DNA of 64,000 nt from Chthonomonas sp. UBA2387 (GCA_002343445.1 DDSP01000034.1:6636-70635), one strand, 5' to 3'. Positions 25,593 through 34,233 are shown, counted from the first letter of the stretch. Numbers and translations are program-made. The notes: a model not told the origin generated them from the sequence alone.

Positions 25593-26474
25593 TTAGCCGG
25601 CCGCGGCCAACCGCTCCGCCATGACCTTTTTCGAAAACTCGATGGCGTTGTACGACGAGCGGATGAACGGCCCGCTCGCCACGAACGCGAAGCCCAGTTC
25701 CGCGCCGATCGTCTCGTACTCGGCGAACTCGTCCGGGTGGATGTACTCCACCACGGGCAGGTGCTTCATGGTCGGACGGAGGTACTGGCCGATCGTCACG
25801 GCATCCACCCCGATGTTCCGCAGGTCTTGGAGCGTCTTGACCACCTCCTCCCGCGTCTCGCCCAGCCCGAGCATCAGGCCCGACTTGGTGTAGATCGTCG
25901 GATCGAGTTCCTTGACCATCTGCAGGACCCGCATGGTGCGCTCGTAACGTGCCTGCGGGCGGACCACGGTGTGCAACCGCTCAATGGTCTCGATGTTGTG
26001 GTTGAAGATCTCGGGGTGCGCGTCGGTGACCGTCTTGACGAGGTGCCGCTTGCCCTGGAAGTCGGGCGTGAGCACCTCGACGATCGTATGCGGATTCTTG
26101 GCGTGCAGCTCGCGGATCGTGTTCGCGAACTGCGTCGCCCCCTGGTCGGGCAGGTCGTCTCGGGCCACGCTGGTGACCACCACGTGCTTCAAGCCCAGAT
26201 CGCTGGCTACGTTGGCGACTTCGGTCGGCTCGTCCTGATTCACCTGCAGGCCTCGACCCACCTTGATGGCGCAGAACCCGCAGCTGCGGGTGCACGTGTC
26301 GCCAAGAATCATGAACGTCGCGGTTTTCTTGCTCCAGCACTCGGGGAGGTTGGGGCAACGCGCGCTCTCGCAGACGGTGTGGAGGCTCTTCTGCCGCATC
26401 ATCGTCTCGACTTCGCGAATCGTGTCGGGGCGTGGCAGGCGGATCTTGAGCCAGTCGGGCAGACGCTGGGTCAT
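25593..26474 (-). CDS. lipA: Lipoyl synthase
   Basis: Radical-SAM enzyme that inserts two sulfurs into protein-bound octanoyl groups to make lipoyl cofactor. The 293 residues contain the auxiliary-cluster motif CESARCPNLPECW, the radical-SAM motif CTRSCGFCAI, and the C-terminal SGPFIRSSYNA with the serine that ligates the auxiliary cluster. The longer frame to 26630 is rejected because the 52 extra residues lack family resemblance and the promoter box at 26485 lies inside them. No lipB is adjacent. Confidence 0.96.
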   Translation of the reverse strand: MTQRLPDWLKIRLPRPDTIREVETMMRQKSLHTVCESARCPNLPECWSKKTATFMILGDTCTRSCGFCAIKVGRGLQVNQDEPTEVANVASDLGLKHVVVTSVARDDLPDQGATQFANTIRELHAKNPHTIVEVLTPDFQGKRHLVKTVTDAHPEIFNHNIETIERLHTVVRPQARYERTMRVLQMVKELDPTIYTKSGLMLGLGETREEVVKTLQDLRNIGVDAVTIGQYLRPTMKHLPVVEYIHPDEFAEYETIGAELGFAFVASGPFIRSSYNAIEFSKKVMAERLAAAG

Positions 26475-26484
26475 CGAAGCCAAG

Positions 26485-26490
26485 AGTATA
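26485..26490 (-). promoter_or_regulatory. -10 box TATACT for lipA
   Basis: TATACT on the minus strand ends 10 nt before the lipA ATG. The divergent hicB promoter box lies 37 bp away. Confidence 0.5.
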
Positions 26491-26526
26491 CAGCGATGAG
26501 GTCGGTCGCACCGGGACGCTGCGGTG

Positions 26527-26532
26527 TAGACT
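26527..26532 (+). promoter_or_regulatory. -10 box TAGACT for hicBA
   Basis: TAGACT ends just 6 nt before the hicB ATG. Transcription would start at or next to the start codon, giving a leaderless message. Confidence 0.5.
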
Positions 26533-26538
26533 CTCCCC

Positions 26539-26745
26539 ATGACCGAGTTGATCTTCGAAGTGCGAGAGGCCCCTGAAGGCGGGTTCACCGCCCGGGGCGT
26601 CGGTGCTGCCATCTTCGCCGAGGCGGACACGATGGAGGAACTGAAGTCGGCAATCCGCGATGCGGCCCGTTGCCACTTCGAACCGGAACTCCAACCGAAA
26701 GTGCTTCGCCTCCTGATTGTTCGCGAGGAGACAATCGCCGCTTGA
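26539..26745 (+). CDS. hicB: HicB-like antitoxin
   Basis: The 68-residue protein has the HicB partial RNase H-like fold signature: a beta hairpin EVREAPEGGFTARGV followed by the helix EADTMEELKSAIRDAARCHF. It lacks an added DNA-binding domain, as in the short HicB group. Its stop overlaps the start of the HicA-like gene (TTGA), so the two are coupled. The antitoxin comes first, the reverse of the commoner hicAB order. Role by family: it neutralises HicA. Confidence 0.8.
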   Translation: MTELIFEVREAPEGGFTARGVGAAIFAEADTMEELKSAIRDAARCHFEPELQPKVLRLLIVREETIAA

Positions 26746-26993
26746 GGTTGCCGCGGGACGTCTCAGGCAACGACCTCGCGAAGCGCCTTGAGAGTCTGGG
26801 CTATCGGGTGAGCCGCCAAACAGGTAGCCACCTTCGTTTGTCAACGGTTGACCGTGGCGTGCATCATGTCACCATTCCGGCTCATCGGAACTTGCGCCTC
26901 GGCACACTGTCGGCCATTCTAGCGGAGGTGGCGCAGCACTTCGGAATGTCGCGCGAGGCGCTGATCGAGCGCTTGTTCTCAAGCGACAGCTAG
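26742..26993 (+). CDS. hicA: HicA-like mRNA interferase toxin
   Basis: The 83-residue protein has the dsRBD-like HicA pattern. It runs from SGNDLAKRLESLGYRVSRQ through GSHLRLS, with the catalytic His, to VTIPAHRNLRLGTLSAIL. HicA cleaves mRNA when freed from HicB. The start is taken at TTG 26742, overlapping the hicB stop by two bases; a second TTG lies two codons downstream. The 24 codons upstream in this frame are hicB in another frame. Confidence 0.85.
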   Translation: MRLPRDVSGNDLAKRLESLGYRVSRQTGSHLRLSTVDRGVHHVTIPAHRNLRLGTLSAILAEVAQHFGMSREALIERLFSSDS

Positions 26994-27025
26994 GATTCGA
27001 TGACGGAAACGAACCGAACGAAGGA

Positions 27026-27101
27026 TGGCAGGGGCAGCAGGGCTCGAACCCGCGACCTGCGGTTTTGGAGACCGCCGCTCTACCGACTGAGCTATACCCC
27101 T
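27026..27101 (-). tRNA. tRNA-Trp (anticodon CCA)
   Basis: A complete 76-nt cloverleaf. Acceptor AGGGGTA pairs with TGCCCCT, the D arm is GCTC-AGTCGGTA-GAGC, the anticodon stem GCGGT/ACCGC closes loop CTCCAAA (anticodon CCA), and the T arm contains GGTTCGAGCC. The 3' CCA is encoded. Upstream on this strand TAAAAT (27116-27121) is a fair -10 box. It lies between hicBA and the ferredoxin gene. Confidence 0.96.
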
Positions 27102-27191
27102 GCGCGGGGATGACCATTTTACACTACGCCGCACGCGTCCGGCACGCTCCGTAGGCATCCGGTCGGACCACCCCGAAACGACGCCTCGGAG

Positions 27192-27197
27192 TACAAT
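27192..27197 (+). promoter_or_regulatory. -10 box TACAAT for fdxA
   Basis: The box lies in the context GAGTACAATCG, 12 nt before the ferredoxin ATG. Confidence 0.5.
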
Positions 27198-27209
27198 CGT
27201 GGGACCGAC

Positions 27210-27458
27210 ATGCCCTACATCGTCACCGAACCCTGCATCGGCGTCAAGGACAAATCCTGCATGGCCGTTTGTCCCGTGGACTGCATCTACGAAGGCGACG
27301 ACCAGGTCTGGATCAACCCCGACGAGTGCATCGACTGTGGCCTGTGCGAGCCCGAGTGCCCCGTGACCGCCATCTTCGTGGACACCGACGTGCCCGCGAA
27401 CTGGAAGGATTACATCCAGAAAAACGCCGACATGGGCCGGAAACTCTCCGGCGGGTAG
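27210..27458 (+). CDS. fdxA: 7Fe ferredoxin, FdxA type
   Basis: This 82-residue electron carrier has cysteines at 9, 17, 21, 25, 40, 43, 46 and 50, the spacing of Azotobacter ferredoxin I shifted by one. By that comparison Cys9, Cys17 and Cys50 hold a 3Fe-4S cluster and Cys21, Cys40, Cys43 and Cys46 a 4Fe-4S cluster. The motif CPVDCIYEGDD is characteristic of FdxA. It is monocistronic and converges with der, so its redox partner is not indicated by context. Confidence 0.93.
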   Translation: MPYIVTEPCIGVKDKSCMAVCPVDCIYEGDDQVWINPDECIDCGLCEPECPVTAIFVDTDVPANWKDYIQKNADMGRKLSGG

Positions 27459-27507
27459 AGGCGACGCCGCGTCGCGTTCGGGGGGCGGCGACCAAGAGAG
27501 ACCCTGG

Positions 27508-28854
27508 CTAGCGCTCTTCGCGCTTGCGCTCGCGCACGACCATCCGGATCGGCGTCCCTTCCATCGGGAACTCGGCGCGAAGCCGGTTTTCGAGATAGCG
27601 CAAGTACGAAAAGTGCAACAAATCGGGATCGTTCACAAACAGGATGAACGTCGGCGGCTTGGCCGTCGCCTGCGTCGCGTAGTAGATCTTCAGCGACTTG
27701 CCCTTGCTCGAGTACGGACGCTCGAACGCGGCGTTCTGGATCAGTCGGTTCAGGCGGCCCGTGGGAACCCGAAACGTATAGGATTCCATCGCTTCCATCA
27801 CCGTATCCAGCACCGGCTCCAGGCCCGCGCTCTCGAGAGCGCTGGTGAAGCAGATCCGCGCGTAGGAGAACTCGGGCGCCTGGTTGCGGATGATCTTGGT
27901 GAAGTCCTTCTTGAGCAGCGACTTCTGGCGCGGCAAGCCGTCGGGCGGCTCCTTGACGTCCCACTTGTTCACGGCGATCACCAAGGCCTTGCCCGCCTCG
28001 TGGGCGAGCTTGGCCGTGCGCTTGTCGCCATCGGTGAGCCCTTCGCTGCCGTCCACCACGACCAAGGCGCAGTCGGCCCGCTCGAGGGCCTGGGCCGAGC
28101 GGTGGGCCATGTAGTACTCCACCGAGCCCTGGATCTTGCCGCGCCGCCGCAGGCCCGCGGTGTCCACCAGCCGGAACCGCTTGCCCTTGTATTGAAGTTC
28201 GGTGTCGATGGCGTCGCGCGTCGTGCCGGGGATATCCGAGACGATGGTGCGCTGCTCGCCCGTGAACGCGTTGACCATGGACGATTTGCCTACGTTCGGC
28301 CGTCCGACGATGGCCACGCGGATGTCCTCTTCGGCGGCCTCGGGGTCCACTTTCGGCACACGCTCGGCGACAGCGTCCAGCACTTCGGCGACGCCGCGTC
28401 CGTGCAGGCTGGAAATGGGGAACACGTCGCCCAATCCCAGGGCGAAGAACTCGCCCATGAGCTGCTCGCGTTGGGGGTTGTCGGTCTTGTTGACGACGAC
28501 CAAGATGGGCTTCTTGACGCGGCGCAGGTGCTCGGCGAGGTCCCAATCGTCGGGGGTCACGCCGGCGGTGAGGTCGGCCATGAACACGACCACGTCGGCT
28601 TCGGCGAGGGCGACTTCGGCTTGAACGCGGATCTGCTCGGTGAGCGGGTCGTCTTCCGAGAACAGGATGCCGCCGGTGTCCACGACGACGAAGTGCTTGC
28701 CGCCCCATTGGGCCTCGGCGTAAAGGCGGTCCCGCGTGATGCCGGGGGAGTCCTCGACCACGGCCACGCGCCGCCCGACGACGCGGTTGAACAGCGTGCT
28801 TTTGCCGACGTTGGGTCGGCCCACGATCACGACAACGGGCAGGCGGGCCTTCAT
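27508..28854 (-). CDS. der: Ribosome-assembly GTPase Der (EngA)
   Basis: Der has two consecutive GTPase domains and helps mature the 50S subunit. In 448 residues the first domain shows GRPNVGKSTLFN, DTGG and NKTD; the second shows GRPNVGKSSMVN, DTAGLRRR and NKWD; a KH-like domain follows. The start matches the family (ARLPVVVIVGRPNVG). A TANNNT box lies 13 nt upstream. The gene converges with fdxA, with 49 bp between their stops. Confidence 0.97.
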   Translation of the reverse strand: MKARLPVVVIVGRPNVGKSTLFNRVVGRRVAVVEDSPGITRDRLYAEAQWGGKHFVVVDTGGILFSEDDPLTEQIRVQAEVALAEADVVVFMADLTAGVTPDDWDLAEHLRRVKKPILVVVNKTDNPQREQLMGEFFALGLGDVFPISSLHGRGVAEVLDAVAERVPKVDPEAAEEDIRVAIVGRPNVGKSSMVNAFTGEQRTIVSDIPGTTRDAIDTELQYKGKRFRLVDTAGLRRRGKIQGSVEYYMAHRSAQALERADCALVVVDGSEGLTDGDKRTAKLAHEAGKALVIAVNKWDVKEPPDGLPRQKSLLKKDFTKIIRNQAPEFSYARICFTSALESAGLEPVLDTVMEAMESYTFRVPTGRLNRLIQNAAFERPYSSKGKSLKIYYATQATAKPPTFILFVNDPDLLHFSYLRYLENRLRAEFPMEGTPIRMVVRERKREER

Positions 28855-28867
28855 CGGTGGGGATCAA

Positions 28868-28873
28868 GGTACC
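28868..28873 (-). promoter_or_regulatory. -10 box TACCTT for der
   Basis: TACCTT on the minus strand, in the context GGGGTACCTTG, ends 13 nt before the der ATG and separates der from the pilin-like gene upstream. Confidence 0.45.
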
Positions 28874-28898
28874 CCACCGGCGCGAACAGCCTTCGGGA

Positions 28899-29669
28899 TC
28901 AGCGCACGCGCCAGACCACGCTGCGCCCGTTCGCGATCTCGTTGGCGCTCATGGAATCGGCGTGTCCATCGGCGAACAACACCGGAGTGCGCCCATTGCC
29001 CTTGCGGTCGGCGCCATAGCGTGCGAAGATGGGCCGCAACAACTCGGCGGGCAGCGCCGGCAACTCGGCCACCAGGTCGCGATCGGCGACCAAAGGCGGG
29101 TTGGTCTTGGGGTCGCCCGCTTCCGGAATGCCCGTGTACGGGCTGAACTCGTAGCCCCGGTAGCGATTGTCCGCCGAACCGTTGGCCGTCACGGCCAGCA
29201 GACCGACCTTCGCCCGCTCGTCCACGCCGCTCCAATCGAGCGCCTCGGTGAACGCCAGGCAGGGCGACTCGGAGTCCGCAGACGACTCGCAACCATTGGG
29301 CGCCAAGGCCGTGGCGAGGTTCATGCCGATGCTCTGGTCGCCGCGCGCGGCCCACGTGGCGGCAAACTGGCCGTTCGACCCCGGCGCGATGAATACTCCC
29401 TCGTCCTTGGCGTAGGGCTTGAGCAACGTGGACCACAGGCGCTCCGGAGCGCTTTCGGGGAGGCCGTAGTTGGTCGAGGGCAACGCGCGATCGTCGTGAT
29501 CGTTCGAGTAGATCAGCAGGGCGCGGCCCAACTGCATCATGTTGGAACTCGCGTTCGAGGCGTGCGAGGTCGCCATCGCGCCCGCGTACGCCGAGTAGAT
29601 GATCCCGGCCAAGACGGTGATGATCGCGATGACCAGCAACAACTCGATGACGGTGAACGCGCGCCTCAT
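28899..29669 (-). CDS. Type IV pilin/pseudopilin-like protein (DUF1559-like)
   Basis: The 256-residue protein opens with MRRAFTVIELLLVIAIITVL, a very short basic leader followed by the N-methylation/cleavage site and the hydrophobic helix of type IV pilins and type II secretion pseudopilins. The globular part ends with the TPVLFADGHADSMS motif typical of the large DUF1559-like pilin families of Planctomycetes and Armatimonadota. It should be cleaved by a prepilin peptidase and sit in a pilus or secretion pseudopilus, or in the inner membrane. Its ATG overlaps the stop of the zinc-ribbon gene (ATGA), so the two are co-translated. Confidence 0.88.
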   Translation of the reverse strand: MRRAFTVIELLLVIAIITVLAGIIYSAYAGAMATSHASNASSNMMQLGRALLIYSNDHDDRALPSTNYGLPESAPERLWSTLLKPYAKDEGVFIAPGSNGQFAATWAARGDQSIGMNLATALAPNGCESSADSESPCLAFTEALDWSGVDERAKVGLLAVTANGSADNRYRGYEFSPYTGIPEAGDPKTNPPLVADRDLVAELPALPAELLRPIFARYGADRKGNGRTPVLFADGHADSMSANEIANGRSVVWRVR

Positions 29670-30382
29670 TCGTCGCTCTCCATCTCGCGCTTGAGCCGCT
29701 TGCCGTGGTCGCCCAGCACCGATTCGCCATGAGCGCTCATATCGGCTTTCAGCCGCTGCATGGGTTGGTCGGCCTTGGCGTCGCGCCGCAGATAAAGCGT
29801 CTCCGAGTTGCCGACGGTCGCGATCAAAGCGTCCGGCCCCGACCAACTCAGCAGCACCGAGGCCGTGTCCGGGTAGACCTGCGTACCGGGTGGATCGAAG
29901 GTCAGCGCTTCGAGCACCAGGTTCTGGGCCTCGACGCGATAGGTGCCGCTCGCCTTGGTGGCTTCGAGTTCGCCCCGGATGTCGATCGCGACCTTGCCGT
30001 CGTCCTCGAACCGGAACGTCATCGTGCGCGTGGATTCCCGAGCGAACTCGGACCGGCCATCGGCGGGGATCACGCTTTGTACGACCGTCCAAGTGCCGCG
30101 AAGGTTGCCGGGCTGCGGACCTTGGATCAGTTCGCGAATGGGCTGAAAGTTGTTCGACCACACCTTGTTGGCCACGCCGACATAGCCCAAACAAGCGAGA
30201 AACACCAGCGAGAGGAAGCCCGTCGAACCGCCCGGCTCCCGGTACTTGCGGTGCTTCTTCTTCTTCTTGGGCTGCGCCTTGAGGAACGCGCCCACAGGCA
30301 CAAAGCCGCAATCCGAGCAGAACTCGCCGCCCGACCACGCCTTGCCGCATTTGGGACACTTTTCAAGGTCCACGCTGGACAT
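29666..30382 (-). CDS. Zinc-ribbon single-pass membrane protein, function unknown
   Basis: The 238 residues begin with a zinc ribbon CPKCGKAWSGGEFCSDCG (two CxxC pairs), followed by a basic KKKKKHRKYR stretch and one membrane helix (STGFLSLVFLACLGYVGVA). The rest is a predicted extracytoplasmic beta domain with GNLRGTWTVVQS and MTFRFEDDGKVAID, a pattern seen in proteins that share the lipocalin-like 'amount of ... threshold' fold. I assign no function. The ATG at 30382 (MSSVDLEKC) is preferred to one seven codons earlier. It precedes and overlaps the pilin-like gene, suggesting a role in the same envelope process. Confidence 0.75.
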   Translation of the reverse strand: MSSVDLEKCPKCGKAWSGGEFCSDCGFVPVGAFLKAQPKKKKKHRKYREPGGSTGFLSLVFLACLGYVGVANKVWSNNFQPIRELIQGPQPGNLRGTWTVVQSVIPADGRSEFARESTRTMTFRFEDDGKVAIDIRGELEATKASGTYRVEAQNLVLEALTFDPPGTQVYPDTASVLLSWSGPDALIATVGNSETLYLRRDAKADQPMQRLKADMSAHGESVLGDHGKRLKREMESDE

Positions 30383-30416
30383 TCTAACACGGGAGCGGTG
30401 CAAGTGTGCTTGGCAG

Positions 30417-30455
30417 AGGTTTGGCTAGGGTTCGGATGGGGTGTTTGCCGACCAC
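30417..30455 (-). repeat. Partial relative of the 131-bp island repeat
   Basis: On the plus strand GAGGTTTGGCT-GGGTTCGG resembles, in reverse orientation, the section of the 42935-43320 repeat that reads CCGAACCCCAGCCAAACCTC. It lies in the 111-bp gap before the zinc-ribbon gene. Resemblance by eye only. Confidence 0.35.
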
Positions 30456-30493
30456 CTGCCATCCACTTGCCGAACACCACCGAACCCTGAAGC

Positions 30494-31630
30494 TCACCGC
30501 CTCTCGATCGCCGCAAGCTTCGGAACGCCGCCCACCCGAGTGAACCGCGCCCGAACCCGAGTCTGCATGTTCATCCCTGTGAACCTCAGCCAAACCCACT
30601 CGCCCGAAGCCGTCGGACCCGCGGGCACGGCGAACCACATCGCGTACGGGTCGCCCAAGCCGACCTCAAGCGCCGAAGACACGACGCCCGCACCCGTGGC
30701 GTAGCCCGCCGCCGCACGTGAATCGCCCCGCTGGAGCGCCTCGCAGAACGCCTCCGCCACCCGGTACTCCGTGGCCGCTTGCGACTGGCCCGTCAGCCGA
30801 TAGGCCGAGCCGTTCCAAGCCCAATTCGAACTCCAAGAGAGCTTCTGGTCGCCGAAAAACGCGAACGTGTCGCCGCGTTTCCGAACCGTCTCGACGCGCA
30901 GCCCCGTGATCGCCGACCCGCTTCGCGTGAACGTGGTCGTCCCCGACCCGCCGAACGATCGGGTCTGCACATGCGACCAACGCCCGCCCGACAGCCGGTA
31001 GACGATGAAGCCCGGTTGGCTGCCGCCCTTCTGGGCGAAGCCGCCCACCAAGACCAGCCGATCCTGCATCGTCGCCGCTTGACCGTAGAACCAGCCCGTG
31101 TTGGGGTTGACCTCGGGCAACCATTGCGCCCGCGCCGCCCTGCCCGAGCGCCAAACCACGAAACTCGCCCGCGACGTCCGCGGGAACCGCCGCGCCTCCG
31201 GCCCGACCAGGTAGGTGGCCGTCACCGAGACGATCAGCGCCGGCGTCGAACCCTCGACCTGCCAAACCTCGGTGGCGCGGATGTCTCGCGCGGGGTCGCC
31301 CGCGAGCGGCGGCATCGCCGAGCGCAAGAGCGACGTGATCGCCGTACGGAACTGCGGATTTCGCCCCGTCCACGAGGGGTAGCCCTGCACATAATCCGCG
31401 ATCGCTTCGCCCATGGGCTGCCAAGCCCGTCCCGCCGAGGCGGGCGTGTTGTACCGGTCGAATTGCAGCCGGTTCCACGACTCGGTCATCAGCGAAACCT
31501 GCCGCCGATAGCGGGCCAACGCTTCGACGCTCTGCCCCTGCACAAGCGCTGGAGCAGCGAGCAGCGCCCAACCCACCGCCGCGCCCATCAGGAACGGTCT
31601 CAATCGGCTCGGGCGGAAGGACGGATTCAC
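30494..31630 (-). CDS. Secreted hypothetical protein coupled to the S9 peptidase
   Basis: The 378-residue protein has an N-terminal export signal (RPFLMGAAVGWALLAAPALVQG). A body of beta-rich segments follows (TPALIVSVTATYLVGPEARR, DRLVLVGGFAQKGG), and a C-terminal domain around residues 285-375 (VAEAFCEALQRGDSRAAAGY) resembles SnoaL/NTF2-like or lumazine-binding folds only loosely. I do not recognise the family. It starts with GTG at 31630, overlapping the TGA stop of the S9 peptidase gene (GTGA), so the two proteins are made together. An envelope role alongside the peptidase is plausible but unproven. Confidence 0.75.
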   Translation of the reverse strand: MNPSFRPSRLRPFLMGAAVGWALLAAPALVQGQSVEALARYRRQVSLMTESWNRLQFDRYNTPASAGRAWQPMGEAIADYVQGYPSWTGRNPQFRTAITSLLRSAMPPLAGDPARDIRATEVWQVEGSTPALIVSVTATYLVGPEARRFPRTSRASFVVWRSGRAARAQWLPEVNPNTGWFYGQAATMQDRLVLVGGFAQKGGSQPGFIVYRLSGGRWSHVQTRSFGGSGTTTFTRSGSAITGLRVETVRKRGDTFAFFGDQKLSWSSNWAWNGSAYRLTGQSQAATEYRVAEAFCEALQRGDSRAAAGYATGAGVVSSALEVGLGDPYAMWFAVPAGPTASGEWVWLRFTGMNMQTRVRARFTRVGGVPKLAAIERR

Positions 31631-33759
31631 CGGGCGGCGCGCGTCTCCTTGCGGCGTATGGTGTAGAGAGAAGCCAGCGTCGTGGCCTCGTTGCGGTGAC
31701 CTGTGATCAAGCCGTCCACGAAGTACTCCCACATGCGGTTCGAGTTGATCGCTGCGTGCCCGATGTCGGGTCCGGCCATCATGTCGAAGCTCTTGCCCGC
31801 CCGCTGGAGCGTCTGCGCCAACTGATAGGTGTTCGAGGGGTGGACGTTGTTGTCGGCGGTCCCGTAGAACAGCATCAGCCGCCCCTTGAGGTTGCGCGAG
31901 TATTCCATGGCGTTGCCCGCCTTGTAGCCCTCGGGGTTGTTCTGCGGCGTATCCATGTACCGCTCGGTGTAGATCGTGTCGTAGTTCTCCCACGTGGTGA
32001 CGCTGGAACTCGCCACGCCCACGTGGAACACGTCGGGATGACGCAGCAGGGCCATCACGCTCGAGTAGCCGCCGTAGCTGGTCCCATAGATGCCCACCCG
32101 CGAACCGTCCACGTAAGGCCGCTTCGCAAGCTCCTTGACACCGGCCGCTTGGTCGTCGATCTCGACCACGCCGAGCTTGCGGTAGAGCGCATGTTTGAAC
32201 TCGACGCCTCGCCCGCTGGTCCCGCGTCCATCGAACCACGCCACCAAGAAGCCCATCTCGCAGATCGCGCTGGGCGTGGCGAACCGCTCGGTGGTCTGGC
32301 CGGACTCGGGACCGCCGTAAACGCTCACGATGAGCGGATACTTCTTGGAAGGGTCGAAGTCGGACGGCTTCATCAGAGTGCCGAAGCACTCCGTCACCCC
32401 GTCCGCCGCCGTGAACACGATACGCTCGACGGGCTGCAGGTTCAGTTCCTTCCACTTCGTGGTGTCGCTGGTGGCCAGCGTGGCGACTTCCTTGCCGTTG
32501 CGGTCGAGCAACCGGGTCGTCGGTGGCGTGGCGAGCGATTCGGAGACGACCACGACGTACGCGCCGTTCGGCGAGACCGTCGCCCGGTGCGAGAGCGTGG
32601 GGTCGGTCAGCCGAACGTCGCCCTTGCCGTCGAGCCCGACGCGGTGCAATTGCATTTTATAGGGGTGGTCGCCGCTCCGGGCCGAGTACCAGAGTTCCTT
32701 GCGCTCGACGTCCACCCGCTCGACGCCGCCCACCTCGAACCGGTGCTCCGTCAGGGCGTTGATCAGCGTGCCGCTCAGATCGTACAGGTACAGGTTCTTG
32801 AAGCCGTTCCGCTCCGATTCCCAAATGAAGCGCTTGGCCTTGCCCGTTTCGGGTCCTTCCAGCCACGTGATGCCGGGCGAGTTCTCGGTCCAGCCCGTGT
32901 CGCTGGTCTCGCGGATCACGACGCGCGACGTGCCGGTGGCGGGGTCGGCGGCGCAGAACTCCATGATGTTCTGCTTGCGGTTGGTGCGGTTGTAAAGCAG
33001 TTCGGCGCCATCGGGCGACCAACGCACGGAGTAGATGTAGTGCCCGACGCCCTCGAACGGCTCGCCAGGTGCGTGCGTGTCCAGCTTGCGGCTGGTCTTG
33101 GTGGCCACATCGTAGATGTGGAGTTCCGCGACGGGATTGTCCGTGCCGGCTTTGGGGTAGGGCTCGACGTCCAGCGTGTTCTGAACGCGGCTGACGTTCA
33201 TCGCCAGGTAGTAGTCTTGAACCTTTGATTCGTCAAACTTGTAATAGGCGATCTTGGAGCCATCGGGCGACCACCAGATGGCCTCGCGCACGCCGAGTTC
33301 TTCGCCATAGACCCAACTCGCGATGCCGTACTTGGTGCGGTCCTTGGCGTTGCCGTCGGTGGTGACGGCGATCTCGCCCGACCCGTCCGCGTTGGCCACA
33401 TAGAGGTTCCGGTCTCGGTGGAACGCCTTCTTGGAGTTGTCAGGGCTGTTGGCCGTGTCGAATTGCCGCCCGCGTTGCGGAGCCCGCCGTCCCGGTGCGG
33501 CTCGCTCGCCCGTCGGTGCGCTGGCCTCGGTGGCCGCTTGGGTCGCTGGGTCGTAGCGCCACCGCTTGCCGTCCTTCGAGTAGGTGAGCGCCTTGCCGTC
33601 CTCGTCCCACTGAACCTGGAGATTGCCTCCGAACACCGCGCCAGCGATCTCGCGGCGCATCTTCTCGTATCGGTCGTAGCGTGGCATGGTGGGGAGACGG
33701 TCTTGGGCGGCGGCGAACGCCGACAGACCGAGGACGAGCAGGGCGGTGGAGGTTCGCAT
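31627..33759 (-). CDS. Dipeptidyl peptidase IV-type S9 serine peptidase
   Basis: The 710-residue periplasmic enzyme removes N-terminal dipeptides. It has a signal peptide (RTSTALLVLGLSAFAAAQ), an eight-bladed DPPIV N-terminal propeller with the Glu-Glu pair in WVYGEELG that binds the substrate amino end, and a C-terminal alpha/beta-hydrolase domain. The Ser is in GTSYGGYSS (about residue 563), the Asp in GTADNNVHPSN (about 633) and the His in DIGHAAINS (about 670). A proline/arginine-rich insertion (GERAAPGRRAPQRGR) lies near residue 95. The ATG at 33759 starts the signal peptide directly; the upstream ATG-like codon adds unrelated residues. Confidence 0.93.
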   Translation of the reverse strand: MRTSTALLVLGLSAFAAAQDRLPTMPRYDRYEKMRREIAGAVFGGNLQVQWDEDGKALTYSKDGKRWRYDPATQAATEASAPTGERAAPGRRAPQRGRQFDTANSPDNSKKAFHRDRNLYVANADGSGEIAVTTDGNAKDRTKYGIASWVYGEELGVREAIWWSPDGSKIAYYKFDESKVQDYYLAMNVSRVQNTLDVEPYPKAGTDNPVAELHIYDVATKTSRKLDTHAPGEPFEGVGHYIYSVRWSPDGAELLYNRTNRKQNIMEFCAADPATGTSRVVIRETSDTGWTENSPGITWLEGPETGKAKRFIWESERNGFKNLYLYDLSGTLINALTEHRFEVGGVERVDVERKELWYSARSGDHPYKMQLHRVGLDGKGDVRLTDPTLSHRATVSPNGAYVVVVSESLATPPTTRLLDRNGKEVATLATSDTTKWKELNLQPVERIVFTAADGVTECFGTLMKPSDFDPSKKYPLIVSVYGGPESGQTTERFATPSAICEMGFLVAWFDGRGTSGRGVEFKHALYRKLGVVEIDDQAAGVKELAKRPYVDGSRVGIYGTSYGGYSSVMALLRHPDVFHVGVASSSVTTWENYDTIYTERYMDTPQNNPEGYKAGNAMEYSRNLKGRLMLFYGTADNNVHPSNTYQLAQTLQRAGKSFDMMAGPDIGHAAINSNRMWEYFVDGLITGHRNEATTLASLYTIRRKETRAAR

Positions 33760-33827
33760 CGCGGTGAGATTCCATTGTGCCCGATGGAAGGAGCCCGACA
33801 CCCCTATGTGGAAAACCTTCTGTTGCC

Positions 33828-34166
33828 ATGCTCGAGTACTTCGATCAGACCACGCAAGCGGGTTTCTACCTGTTCACGTATGTGTTTGTCGCACTTTGCA
33901 TGATGGTGATTGCTCAGAAGACGAACACACCCAACGGGTGGCTGGCCTGGATTCCGATCGCCAACATCTACCTGATGACCCAGGTCGCCGATGTCGACTG
34001 GTGGTGGGTGTTGGTGTGCCTCATTCCCTGCGTGAACATCATCGGGTTCGTTTATCTGTTCATGAAGATCAGTGCCGCTCGGGGCCGGCCCGAACTCATG
34101 GGGCTCCTCATGCTGGTGCCCTGCGTCAACTTCCTCTACCTGGCGTATCTTGCGTTCGCCGACTGA
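33828..34166 (+). CDS. Small multi-pass membrane protein (DUF5684-like)
   Basis: The 112-residue protein has about four hydrophobic helices, and the phrases GWLAWIPIANIYLM and WWWVLVCLIPCVNIIGFVYLF are typical of the DUF5684 family of small membrane proteins. The family's role is unknown; some members sit beside signal peptidases or stress genes. The ATG at 33828 starts the first helix, and a frame extending 17 codons upstream has no family support. It is divergent from the S9 peptidase gene. Confidence 0.8.
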   Translation: MLEYFDQTTQAGFYLFTYVFVALCMMVIAQKTNTPNGWLAWIPIANIYLMTQVADVDWWWVLVCLIPCVNIIGFVYLFMKISAARGRPELMGLLMLVPCVNFLYLAYLAFAD

Positions 34167-34220
34167 ACAAGATCACCCAAGATTCACCCCGAAGGTCGCC
34201 TTCGAGAAGGGCCGCATAGG

Positions 34221-34226
34221 TACCAT
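34221..34226 (+). promoter_or_regulatory. -10 box TACCAT for the 34234 gene
   Basis: The box, in the context AGGTACCATCC, ends 7 nt before the ATG, the pattern shared with many genes in this window. Confidence 0.45.
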
Positions 34227-34233
34227 CCGTCCC

